DNA of 64,000 nt from Pseudanabaena sp. ABRG5-3 (GTDB lineage: Bacteria > Cyanobacteriota > Cyanobacteriia > Pseudanabaenales > Pseudanabaenaceae), in the NCBI RefSeq assembly GCF_003967015.1, contig NZ_AP017560.1:4562501-4626500 (forward strand), in the 5' to 3' direction. A model generated the notes under the pieces. That model was not told where the DNA came from and did not search any database. It was given only the letters and a program-made list of their open reading frames with translations. This document shows positions 37,047-45,140 of this stretch, piece by piece (positions within the stretch are counted from its first letter, which is position 1; each line of letters opens with the position of its first letter). The position numbers and the translations under genes are program-made.

Positions 37047-40000
37047 TGTTTAAAAAGAATTTAAAAACTAATCGTAAATTAAGTAACTCTAAATCAAACC
37101 CAATCTTAGCGATCGCCATACGGGCGTTCCTTCAATTTTTGATAGTACTTTATGGGGTCATCGCGAAGGGTTTCCACTCCATTAGAAAATCGCTTAACCA
37201 ACTATTTACTAAGAGAAACTGGAGATCTGCAAAGCATAGCTCACGAAGATCGGAGAAAAAGTATACAGGTCGCTCCAAAACCTACAAACTAAACCACATT
37301 TCTCTGACAGCTTTCTGTCTAACCGTCTTACTTATTACCTCACAATTAGTCTTCTTAAATCCTGCTTATGCCATACCTGATGTCTGTGGCACACCAGGCA
37401 AAGAAGATCCAACGGCACTCAGTAATGTCATTAACACCTACTATCCAGGTACAGCAGCTACAGCAGTAACTGGGGCATCATCTATTGTCATTGGCACAGC
37501 TAGAGGAGCGACAACGCCAATCACCACAGGCGATTTGTTACTGGTTATCCAGATGCAGGATGCTTCCATCAACGCCACCAATACTGATGCCTATGGAGAC
37601 GGAGTCACAGGCGGCAATGCTAGTGGCTATACGAGTCTTCGTACTTCTGGTTCCTACCAATATGTGGTCGCTACCAATAGCGTACCTCTTATAGGGGGAA
37701 CCGTTAACCTCTCTCAACCCCTTGCCTTTACCTTTACTAATGCCGATGCGACAACTACTGATGGACAAAGACGCTATCAGATAATTCGTGTGCCTCAGTA
37801 TGCTAGCGCCAGCATTAGCTCAACAGTTAACTCCTATGCTTGGGATGGCTCTGTGGGTGGGGTCGTTGCCCTAGATGTTGCAGGTGACTTAACTTTCTCA
37901 GGTTCAGGAACCATCGATGTAAGTGGACAGGGTTTTCGCGGTGGCGGTGGCACTAACTTAGGTGGGGATAACACTACAGGGGCAGCATCCCAAAATAGTG
38001 CTTATGTTCACAATGCGCCAACAGTTACGGGAATAGGAGTTGCTACAGCTCCCACAGGCGCTAATAATTATGATGGATCTAAAGGAGAGGGAATTGCTGG
38101 AACACCCCGTTACACCAGAAATGGGGGTTTTCCTCCTGTCACAGGCGTAACGGATAACTCGGTAGAAGGTTATCCACAAGGTAGTTTTTCACGAGGCGCA
38201 CCCGCAAATGCAGGTGGTGGTGGAACCGATCCCAACAAGGGAAAGAATTCCGCTAACACTGGTGGTGGTGGTGGTGCTAACGCAGGTAGTGGGGGTAAAG
38301 GCGGCGACTCTTGGACAGATAACAACTTTACTCCAGCAAGACAACCCTTTGGAGGCTTTGGTGGAAGTGCTCTTTCGCCTTCAGTCAATCGTATCTTTCT
38401 AGGCGGCGGCGGTGGCGCTGGCACTTCCAATAACTCTACTACTGGTAACGTACCATCAGGTGGTGGCGGCGGCGGTATGGTTATTGTGCGTAGTGGTCGC
38501 ATCCTTGGCAGTGGCACTATTAATGCAAACGGAATTCAAGGCGTGTCTCCCAATAGTACTGATGGCGGCGGCGGTGGTGGGGCAGGTGGCACTGTTCTCA
38601 TTCAATCTGTTACAGCGTCAACTCCCACTATTTCCATCAATGCGAGAGGCGGAGCAGGACTTGACTCTGGATTTAGGGAGCATGGACCTGGTGGCGGCGG
38701 TGGTGGTGGATATATTGCCTATCAAGGCTTTACACCAACAACAAATGTGAGTGCTGGGGCTGCTGGTCTCGATAAAAGCACTACACCAACTAATTACGGC
38801 GCAACTCCAGGTACTAATGGGTTAGTTGAATCAACAACAATTCCTACTGCAGAGGTAAAACCCGGAGCATCATGCTTACCATCACTAACAGTAACCAAAA
38901 CTACAAGTACCCCTACTGTCACCAAACCAGCTTCAGGTACAGCAACAGCTACCTATACTATTACTACTACTAATCCTGTTACTACTCCTGCAAGTAGTGG
39001 CAATGCCATCAATGTCGCCATCTCTGATACGCTGCCCACAAACTTTACCTATGCGTCTACTACCTCCATAACTCCTACGGGAGGCGCAACAAGAACATCT
39101 ATCACTGACCCAACGGTAGGAAGTTCTAACCCGACTTGGGGATCTTTTACGATTCCGCCTGGTGGACAGGTACAAATTACCTTTAGTGTGACAATTTCCA
39201 GTACGGCTACCCTAGGCACTTACCAAAACCCAGCAACTGCAACTTATTCCGATCCATTACGGACAGTTGCAGGGACGACAACCACAGCATCCTATAATTC
39301 TGCCTCTAGTACAGGTGAAGATGTCACTCTTGTTGGCGCAGACTATGGCGATGCTCCTGACACCTACGGCACTGACTCAACCGCAGGTAATAGTTCTAAT
39401 GGAGTCGATCTCGTAGGTGCAAGTCATACCATCCTTAGTACCAATAATCCTTTCATTGGAACCAATGCCCCTGATGCCGATGGTACTAATGCACCAATTC
39501 CCTACAATGGCACTGGGGACGATGCTACCAATACCGATGATGAGGATGGAGTTACTTTTCCCGTTGCCCTTACCAGTGCGACCAGTAGTTACACCGCAAA
39601 TTTAACAGCCACAAATAACTCAGGCACTACAGCTAACATCATTGGTTGGATCGACTTCAACTATGACGGTCAATTCCAATCCACAGAAGCTGCCACCACT
39701 ACTGTTGTCACAGGAAGTAATAATGTTGCAAGGACTCTAACTTGGAGCGGTATTACGATTCCTCCCTTTACCGCAACTAGTCAACAGACCTATGCCCGTT
39801 TTCGGATAACTACAGATCCCGCAATTACTACTAGTACTCCAGCAGGATCGGCTGCCAATGGCGAAGTCGAAGACTATGCGATTTCCATACAGGGTATAGA
39901 TTACGGCGATGCACCAGATACAGGAGCAGGAACAGGTGTAGGGAACTACCAAACGACTAGCACCGATGGTGGAGCAAGTCATACGATTCTCAGCACTTTA

Positions 40001-41017
40001 AAACTAGGAACCAATGTCCCTGATGCTGACAGTGGCGCATTACAAAATGCGGCGGCTAATGCTGATGATACCAATGGTAGTGATGATGAAGATGGTGTTA
40101 CTACCTTCCCCACATTAACTACATCCAGTTCAGCCTACTCAGTGACAGTTAATGTCTTTAATAACACTGGCAGTGCTGCACCTTTACTGGGATGGATTGA
40201 CTTTAACAGGAATGGTGTTTTCGAGACGACGGAAGGACAAACTGCCTCTGTAGCAAGCAGTGCCAGTCCTCAAAATATTACGCTCAATTGGACAGGCATA
40301 ACTGTACCTACGGCAGGAAATACCTACGCTCGTTTCCGTATTAGCGATGCGGCCTTGACCACATCAACGCCTAATGGTGCGGTTGGGAATGGCGAAGTTG
40401 AGGATTATCTAATCCCGATCAATGTAGCTCCTAGTTTAAATATCGTGAAACGGATTACTAACGTCAATGGTACGGACATTAGCGGGTTTAATGCTGCTGC
40501 ACCAGTAGGTTTATCCAATGACGGTGATTTAAAATGGCCGATCGCAAATACTCAGTACCTCCGTGGCGCAGTTAACTCTAGCATCAGTGCAAAACCTGGG
40601 GATTTAGTGGAATACACCATTTATTTCCTATCTAACGGTAGCGAAAACCTGAGGAATGCTCAAATTTGTGATGCGATTCCTGCTAATACTACCTTTGAGC
40701 CTAATACCTATGGAGCTGGTAGTGGAATTCTTCTCGGTTGGGACAGTACAGGAGCCGTACTTCCCGACCCTGCGAACTCAACTCTAGTGCCGTCGGTTAA
40801 AGTCGCACTCACCAATGCTAATGATGGGGATTTAGGTAAGTTTTTGGCAGCTAATACCGCCGAACCACTTGCTCCTAGCCCTTGCAACCTCGCTACTAAT
40901 AGTCAGGGAGCAATCTTAGTGAAATTTGGTGCAAGTCCTACCATACCTTTCGCGACTTCTTCAGGCACACCCCAAAGTTCGTATGGATTTGTGCGATTTA
41001 AAGTCAAAGTCGATTAG
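37046..41017 (+). CDS. Glycine-rich exported protein with DUF11 and two GEVED domains
   Basis: This 1323-residue protein has an unusual 109-residue N-terminal region: a first hydrophobic segment (20-40), a very basic stretch (41-85) and a second hydrophobic segment (~86-106) ending NPAYA, a likely cleavage site. The mature part has a glycine-rich region (~290-560) with runs of four to five glycines, a DUF11 domain (~615-745) and two GEVED domains (~755-895, ~905-1040). These have the signatures DYGDAPDT, GWIDFNYDGQF/GWIDFNRNGVF and NGEVEDYAI/L. The C-terminal ~280 residues match the C-terminus of the 41089 protein and end YGFVRFKVKVD. The start overlaps the previous stop by one base. Confidence 0.85.
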   Translation: MFKKNLKTNRKLSNSKSNPILAIAIRAFLQFLIVLYGVIAKGFHSIRKSLNQLFTKRNWRSAKHSSRRSEKKYTGRSKTYKLNHISLTAFCLTVLLITSQLVFLNPAYAIPDVCGTPGKEDPTALSNVINTYYPGTAATAVTGASSIVIGTARGATTPITTGDLLLVIQMQDASINATNTDAYGDGVTGGNASGYTSLRTSGSYQYVVATNSVPLIGGTVNLSQPLAFTFTNADATTTDGQRRYQIIRVPQYASASISSTVNSYAWDGSVGGVVALDVAGDLTFSGSGTIDVSGQGFRGGGGTNLGGDNTTGAASQNSAYVHNAPTVTGIGVATAPTGANNYDGSKGEGIAGTPRYTRNGGFPPVTGVTDNSVEGYPQGSFSRGAPANAGGGGTDPNKGKNSANTGGGGGANAGSGGKGGDSWTDNNFTPARQPFGGFGGSALSPSVNRIFLGGGGGAGTSNNSTTGNVPSGGGGGGMVIVRSGRILGSGTINANGIQGVSPNSTDGGGGGGAGGTVLIQSVTASTPTISINARGGAGLDSGFREHGPGGGGGGGYIAYQGFTPTTNVSAGAAGLDKSTTPTNYGATPGTNGLVESTTIPTAEVKPGASCLPSLTVTKTTSTPTVTKPASGTATATYTITTTNPVTTPASSGNAINVAISDTLPTNFTYASTTSITPTGGATRTSITDPTVGSSNPTWGSFTIPPGGQVQITFSVTISSTATLGTYQNPATATYSDPLRTVAGTTTTASYNSASSTGEDVTLVGADYGDAPDTYGTDSTAGNSSNGVDLVGASHTILSTNNPFIGTNAPDADGTNAPIPYNGTGDDATNTDDEDGVTFPVALTSATSSYTANLTATNNSGTTANIIGWIDFNYDGQFQSTEAATTTVVTGSNNVARTLTWSGITIPPFTATSQQTYARFRITTDPAITTSTPAGSAANGEVEDYAISIQGIDYGDAPDTGAGTGVGNYQTTSTDGGASHTILSTLKLGTNVPDADSGALQNAAANADDTNGSDDEDGVTTFPTLTTSSSAYSVTVNVFNNTGSAAPLLGWIDFNRNGVFETTEGQTASVASSASPQNITLNWTGITVPTAGNTYARFRISDAALTTSTPNGAVGNGEVEDYLIPINVAPSLNIVKRITNVNGTDISGFNAAAPVGLSNDGDLKWPIANTQYLRGAVNSSISAKPGDLVEYTIYFLSNGSENLRNAQICDAIPANTTFEPNTYGAGSGILLGWDSTGAVLPDPANSTLVPSVKVALTNANDGDLGKFLAANTAEPLAPSPCNLATNSQGAILVKFGASPTIPFATSSGTPQSSYGFVRFKVKVD

Positions 41018-41088
41018 TTCATCAACCAACTTAATCTATCAGTAGCGATCGCCCCAAATATATCTCTTGGATAATTTCTAAGCCCAAC

Positions 41089-43083
41089 ATGAAGTCCAAA
41101 TCTCATCTCCGTTTTTATACTCATTTACTGCTCACCTCAGCCTTGATGCTCGGTGGTAGCTTGTCTGTCAGTAAACTAGCCCTAGCTGCGGGTACTCCTG
41201 CTGGGACAACGATCACGAATACAGCTACAGGCAGCTTTGAAGGCGAAACTTCAGGCAGTACGGGTACGGTCACTTCTAATACCGTCACCATATCCGTATC
41301 AGAAGTTGCGGGTATTACCGCAGTCGCATCAGGCAATCAAGAAGCTCCCTTGTCCGTTACGAATGCGGGGGCATATCAAGGTGTTGCAGGTATTAATACG
41401 GGTGATGTCGTTTATTTTGATTTCACGATCACGAATGTGGGGAATGATCCAACCGCCTTTTTCATTCCTGGTACAGCCACAATCAGCGGCGGTACATTAG
41501 AAAATATCCAGATTATCGCCGTTGACCCTGACGGTGCAGGGGCGATCGCGCCGAAAACATTAGCTGATAATGTCCCTAATACAGGGGTTAGTACGATTAC
41601 TGTATTAGGTTCAACCGATGGATATATTCCTATCAATGGAACAGTGACAGTACGTGTAGCTGTAAAAGTTACGGAAACAGTCGTTGGCAATGCGATCGCT
41701 GTGACATTTGGAGATACCTCCACCAGTCCGGGCAGCCAAAACCAACCCTATATCGCAAATGGAATCAGAGATCTCTATACCGTAGATCTCGCTGATGGCA
41801 CTGCCAATCCCTATCCTGTTGCGACTTTTCCTTCAGTTAGCCAAGTACTAGAAGCTAATGGAATTCCTGCTAATGGAGATACGGTTAATCGCAGACAGGA
41901 AGCCAGTGCCACCCAATCGGTAAATTTAGTAGCGATTCCCGTCATATCTGGTTATAAATCAGTTACCCTAAGCATCGATCCAGATAATAGCGTCACGCCC
42001 TCTGCTGGTGACACTCTGACATGGCGAGTTACCTATGCTAATACTGGCACTGTGGATGTGACTAACTTCCAAATTACTGATGTGCTGGACACAGATGTTA
42101 CCCTAGCAAGACCTTTAGCTGTAGGAGATGTCACGGTCAATGCCACGCAAGGGATCGCCCCTGCTCCCAATACTGGTTATACAGGAGCTGGCAATAATAA
42201 TCTTTTTGCCTCTAGTTTTACCTTAAAGGCAGGGGGAGTCGTTACAGTTGAATTCCCTGTCATAATTGGGGCTGGTGCTGCAAATGGGCAGATTCTCCAA
42301 AACCAATCCACAGCGACTAGTAACGAATTACCCGCCGCAGGGATCAAAACCGACAATATCGATAACACAACTGCTAGTTTACCGACAGGCGTTATCCCCT
42401 TACCAAGTAGTCTGGCGCAAACACAAACAGCGGCAATCTCTCCCACTACTGTTACTATCATCGCCCCATCAGCAGCAAATCCCAAACTATTGCTAGCTAA
42501 GCGAATTACCGCCGTTAATGGTGTGCCGATCGCAGGTTTCACTAATGACGGTATAGCTTCATCCCCCGATGATGATCCTAATTGGCCGACACCTTTATCT
42601 GACTATTTGCGGGGCGCTGTTACCTCCAATAACATTAGTGTCAAACCAAGCGATCAACTGGAATACACCATCTACTTCCTAGTCAGTGGCAATAAAGCTC
42701 TGACTAATATCACTATTTGCGATTTAGTTCCGCCCAACACCACCTTTGTAACTGGTTCTTACAATGCTGTGGGTGGCGGTAGTAATTTAGATATTGCCTT
42801 TGCCAATAATGCCACCACTGCTCCCACAAGTCCCACGAGTTATTTGACTAGTCTTTTTGATGGTGATCGCGGTCAGTTCTATCCAGCAGGAAGTGTACCG
42901 CCAACCACCTGTAGAAAAGCGAATACTACGCCCCCTGCTGGTACTTTGAGTGCTAGTGATAACACAGATGGTTTAGTAGTGGTGAATGTAGTTACTAGTC
43001 CTACCACATTACCCCACGCCACAGCCGTAGGGTTCCCCACAGCGTCCTATGGCTTTATCCGCTTTCAAGTAAAAGTCAAATAG
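41089..43083 (+). CDS. Exported DUF11-type surface protein, last gene of the run
   Basis: This 664-residue protein has a signal peptide (cleavage after LALAAG, ~33). The N-terminal block GTTITNTATGSFEGE with VTISVSEVAGI is shared with the 24691 protein. A DUF11 domain lies at ~290-440 (PSAGDTLTWRVTYANTG onward). The C-terminal domain (~460-664) is paralogous to that of the 37046 protein: both have KRIT.VNG, YLRGAV, EYTIYFL, ICD.(I/V)P.NTTF and end in YGF(I/V)RF(Q/K)VKV. It lies 71 nt after the preceding gene. Its TAG stop is the first triplet of a 20-bp perfect hairpin. Confidence 0.82.
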   Translation: MKSKSHLRFYTHLLLTSALMLGGSLSVSKLALAAGTPAGTTITNTATGSFEGETSGSTGTVTSNTVTISVSEVAGITAVASGNQEAPLSVTNAGAYQGVAGINTGDVVYFDFTITNVGNDPTAFFIPGTATISGGTLENIQIIAVDPDGAGAIAPKTLADNVPNTGVSTITVLGSTDGYIPINGTVTVRVAVKVTETVVGNAIAVTFGDTSTSPGSQNQPYIANGIRDLYTVDLADGTANPYPVATFPSVSQVLEANGIPANGDTVNRRQEASATQSVNLVAIPVISGYKSVTLSIDPDNSVTPSAGDTLTWRVTYANTGTVDVTNFQITDVLDTDVTLARPLAVGDVTVNATQGIAPAPNTGYTGAGNNNLFASSFTLKAGGVVTVEFPVIIGAGAANGQILQNQSTATSNELPAAGIKTDNIDNTTASLPTGVIPLPSSLAQTQTAAISPTTVTIIAPSAANPKLLLAKRITAVNGVPIAGFTNDGIASSPDDDPNWPTPLSDYLRGAVTSNNISVKPSDQLEYTIYFLVSGNKALTNITICDLVPPNTTFVTGSYNAVGGGSNLDIAFANNATTAPTSPTSYLTSLFDGDRGQFYPAGSVPPTTCRKANTTPPAGTLSASDNTDGLVVVNVVTSPTTLPHATAVGFPTASYGFIRFQVKVK

Positions 43084-43123
43084 CTTATTAAAAGTGCTAC
43101 TTTGTAGCACTTTTAATAAGCTA
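43081..43123. terminator. Perfect 20-bp hairpin at the end of the surface-protein operon
   Basis: Positions 43081-43100 pair perfectly with 43104-43123 around a TTT loop, and the stop codon TAG forms the base of the stem. A short TTTGAG follows on the plus strand. It could end the 18-kb transcript, although the T-tract is weak. Confidence 0.6.
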
Positions 43124-43126
43124 TTT

Positions 43127-43247
43127 GAGAAGTTTTTACCCCCTCTAACTCCCCCTTACAAAGGGGAGGATTTGAGTTTCCCCCCTTACAAAGGGGGGAT
43201 TAAGGGGGGTAAAAGCAGAAATTTATGCTAAATAGGATACTTCTCAA
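43127..43247. repeat. MITE-like dispersed element, copy 2, overlapping a stop codon
   Basis: This matches the element at 22934-23053. Its ends form an inverted repeat, TTTGAGAAGT (43124-43133) and ACTTCTCAAA (43238-43247 region). The right end supplies the TGA stop (43246-43244, minus strand) of the neighbouring enolase-superfamily gene. It is non-coding. Confidence 0.7.
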
Positions 43248-44260
43248 ATACGCTCTTGATAAGCCGCAAGCAAATGTTCTGTGGCTAAACCACAGGCTCT
43301 CTGAATTGGAAGAGATGCCGCTAAATCAAAGGCAGCTTGTCGGGCGATCGCCCCATCAATGGTTGTCGTGACCACCACATCTAAACCAAATTGCAGAGCA
43401 ATTAACGCAGCATGATGCGCTGTGAGGATACCTCCTAATACCATTGGTTTGAGAATGATAATATCGGCAGCTTGGGTCTGAATCACTCGTTGTAGTTGAG
43501 CGAGATTATTGACAGATTCATCGGCGGCAATCGGAATTGATTGAGATCGCCTCACTTCCGCCATACCCTCTAAATCAGCAGCAGCGACAGGCTGCTCGAC
43601 ATATTCGATATGGAGAAACTCTAATCTTTTTAAATTAGCGATCGCCTCAGCCACAGACCAGCCCTGATTAGCATCAATCCGAATTTGGATATCATTACCC
43701 ACCTGCGATCGCACTGCTGCAACTCTTCGCAAATCCAATTCAAAATCCTGTGTGCCAACTTTAATTTTGAGACAGCGATAACCTTGCTCGATATAGGATT
43801 GGGCTTTGTTAGCAGCAAGGTCAGGGGCGATCGCTCCCATCACCGCATTCACAGGAACTTGAACACGAACTTCACCACTGCATGAATTAGCTAATAATTG
43901 CGAAAGAGTTAGCTCTTGCGATTGGGCTAATAAATTAAGTAAAGCTAATTCGATGCCATGTTTAGCCGCAGGTGTGCGATCACAGGTTTTAAGTAATTTC
44001 TTAATATCTTTCAGGCTTTGAATTTCAGCATTAACAAGTGACTTCTGCAAACCTCGTAAAACCTCTTCCGTTTCAGCCAATGATTCCATCCCAAATCCCA
44101 CAAGTGGGGCAGCTTCTCCTAAACCTATCCGATTTTGGCGATCGCGAATCTCAATCACAAATCCTTCGCGATGGGAAAGTATTCCTAAGGCAGTCTGAAA
44201 CGGTTCGCGAAAGGCAAAACGATAGAGGTGAAATTGAATAGATTGGATTGTGAGATCCAC
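43244..44260 (-). CDS. Enolase-superfamily enzyme, probable o-succinylbenzoate synthase
   Basis: This 338-residue protein is of the muconate-lactonising subgroup. The catalytic lysines are K165 and K167 (KIK), the metal ligands D196 (DAN), E222 (VEQP) and D247 (ADES), and K271 (LKP) is on the opposite face. The C-terminal block VVTTTIDGAIARQAAFDLAA and ACGLAT resembles o-succinylbenzoate synthases (MenC, phylloquinone pathway). A dipeptide epimerase (Ala-Glu) cannot be excluded because DANQGW and VEQP also occur there. No menaquinone or phylloquinone genes lie beside it. Its stop codon falls in a dispersed element, so the original C-terminus may have been altered. Confidence 0.8.
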   Translation of the reverse strand: MDLTIQSIQFHLYRFAFREPFQTALGILSHREGFVIEIRDRQNRIGLGEAAPLVGFGMESLAETEEVLRGLQKSLVNAEIQSLKDIKKLLKTCDRTPAAKHGIELALLNLLAQSQELTLSQLLANSCSGEVRVQVPVNAVMGAIAPDLAANKAQSYIEQGYRCLKIKVGTQDFELDLRRVAAVRSQVGNDIQIRIDANQGWSVAEAIANLKRLEFLHIEYVEQPVAAADLEGMAEVRRSQSIPIAADESVNNLAQLQRVIQTQAADIIILKPMVLGGILTAHHAALIALQFGLDVVVTTTIDGAIARQAAFDLAASLPIQRACGLATEHLLAAYQERI

Positions 44261-44400
44261 AGTTAGAGAATTTAGAGTTTAGAGAATTTAGAGTTAAAGT
44301 CAGTTAAAAGTTATCAAAAAGTTATAAGAGTTTAAGCGTATAGTAAAAATTATATTTTATAGCTTATAGTCAGATACAAACCTACTCTAGGGTGTTTAAA

Positions 44401-44745
44401 ATGATAGTTAAACGCAGTCTGTTGGTCTCTACAAGCGTACTCGCTCTTAGTCTAGTTGTTAATGTTGCTTCTGCTTCTGCTGAACAATGGTATTTCTTTG
44501 TTAAGAATAACAGCAGTTCTACAATCAAAAGATTATTTGTAGCTGAGCCGAATAAAAGTTGGGGAGAGTTCGATATTGGTTCAGGCATTGCCCCAGGGGA
44601 AAACACCAAGATGATCTGGGATAGTTCCACCAATAATCAACAATGTAGACAATGGATCAAAGCTAAATTTGCTGATGGTAGCGAAAGTACTCCATCAATC
44701 ATCGACTTCTGTCAAAATCTAGATGATCCAATTGTATTTCAGTAA
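44401..44745 (+). CDS. Small exported protein of unknown function
   Basis: This 114-residue protein starts MIVKRSLLVSTSVLALSLVV and has a signal peptide cleaved after ASA (~27). The mature ~87 residues read EQWYFFVKNNSSSTIKRLFV and contain two cysteines that could form a disulfide, with tryptophans and asparagines typical of a small beta-sandwich. The ATG at 44401 is used instead of a GTG 9 nt upstream. It is monocistronic, and its 3' side holds four long hairpins. I do not recognise the family. It resembles small secreted proteins common in cyanobacteria. Confidence 0.7.
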   Translation: MIVKRSLLVSTSVLALSLVVNVASASAEQWYFFVKNNSSSTIKRLFVAEPNKSWGEFDIGSGIAPGENTKMIWDSSTNNQQCRQWIKAKFADGSESTPSIIDFCQNLDDPIVFQ

Positions 44746-44832
44746 CCTGTGAACTGACTCTAAGCAGAACTTGTTAGATAGAAATCATGACAAGAGTTTC
44801 TACTATAGAAATGTAAGGTTTGCTTAAGACAT

Positions 44833-44887
44833 AAAACCCAAATAAGTGAAGGCGGCACGAAGTGCCGCCTTCACTTATTTGGGTTTT
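44833..44887. repeat. Perfect 26-bp hairpin, GAA loop
   Basis: Positions 44833-44858 pair perfectly with 44862-44887 around a 3-nt GAA loop. The apex is GGCGGCAC/GTGCCGCC and the base AAAACCC/GGGTTTT. The flanking A/T ends make it terminator-like for either strand. Confidence 0.8.
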
Positions 44888-44913
44888 GATTTGTCCTAGC
44901 TATCTCTTATACC

Positions 44914-44947
44914 AATTCCATGAAGTGTGACTACACTTCATGGAATT
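44914..44947. repeat. Perfect 15-bp hairpin, GACT loop
   Basis: AATTCCATGAAGTGT (44914-44928) pairs perfectly with 44933-44947. It is the shortest of the four hairpins here and the only one with a 4-nt loop. Confidence 0.75.
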
Positions 44948-44960
44948 AAACCTCAAACCC

Positions 44961-45019
44961 AGCAAGGTTTTTCGATTCTAAAAATGGCGTAGCCATTTTT
45001 AGAATCGAAAAACCTTGCT
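44961..45019. repeat. Perfect 28-bp hairpin, GTA loop
   Basis: Positions 44961-44988 pair without a mismatch with 44992-45019 around a GTA loop. It is the longest perfect stem seen in the window. The base is AGCAAGG/CCTTGCT and the apex ATGGC/GCCAT. Confidence 0.8.
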
Positions 45020-45053
45020 ATATAGCTGTAGCCAGTTATGTTAGGACAAAAAC

Positions 45054-45106
45054 AAAAGCCAGAAGAGAGTTGCGGCGCTTCGCGCCGCAACTCTCTTCTG
45101 GCTTTT
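45054..45106. repeat. Perfect 25-bp hairpin, TTC loop
   Basis: Positions 45054-45078 pair perfectly with 45082-45106 around TTC. The apex is GCGGCGC/GCGCCGC and the base AAAAGCC/GGCTTTT. It lies 34 nt past the stop of the leftward receiver-kinase gene, so it may end that operon. Confidence 0.8.
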
Positions 45107-45140
45107 ATTGACTGGCTTAAAAATCTGTATAAGAACTAAC

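Larger units (their letters stand above)
44746..45140. other. Gap containing four long hairpins
   Basis: This 395-base gap between a rightward small gene and a leftward kinase gene holds no open reading frame of note. It holds four perfect hairpins, listed separately, which together fill nearly half of it. It is the densest cluster of inverted repeats in the window. Confidence 0.7.

Noticed and set aside
38170-38517. Minus-strand proline-rich open frame of 115 codons
   Set aside because: Its proline runs are the reverse complement of glycine codons in the surface protein at 37046.
43244-44260. Firm menC assignment
   Set aside because: The motifs fit OSB synthase but also dipeptide epimerases of the same subgroup, so I kept it as probable and gave no symbol.
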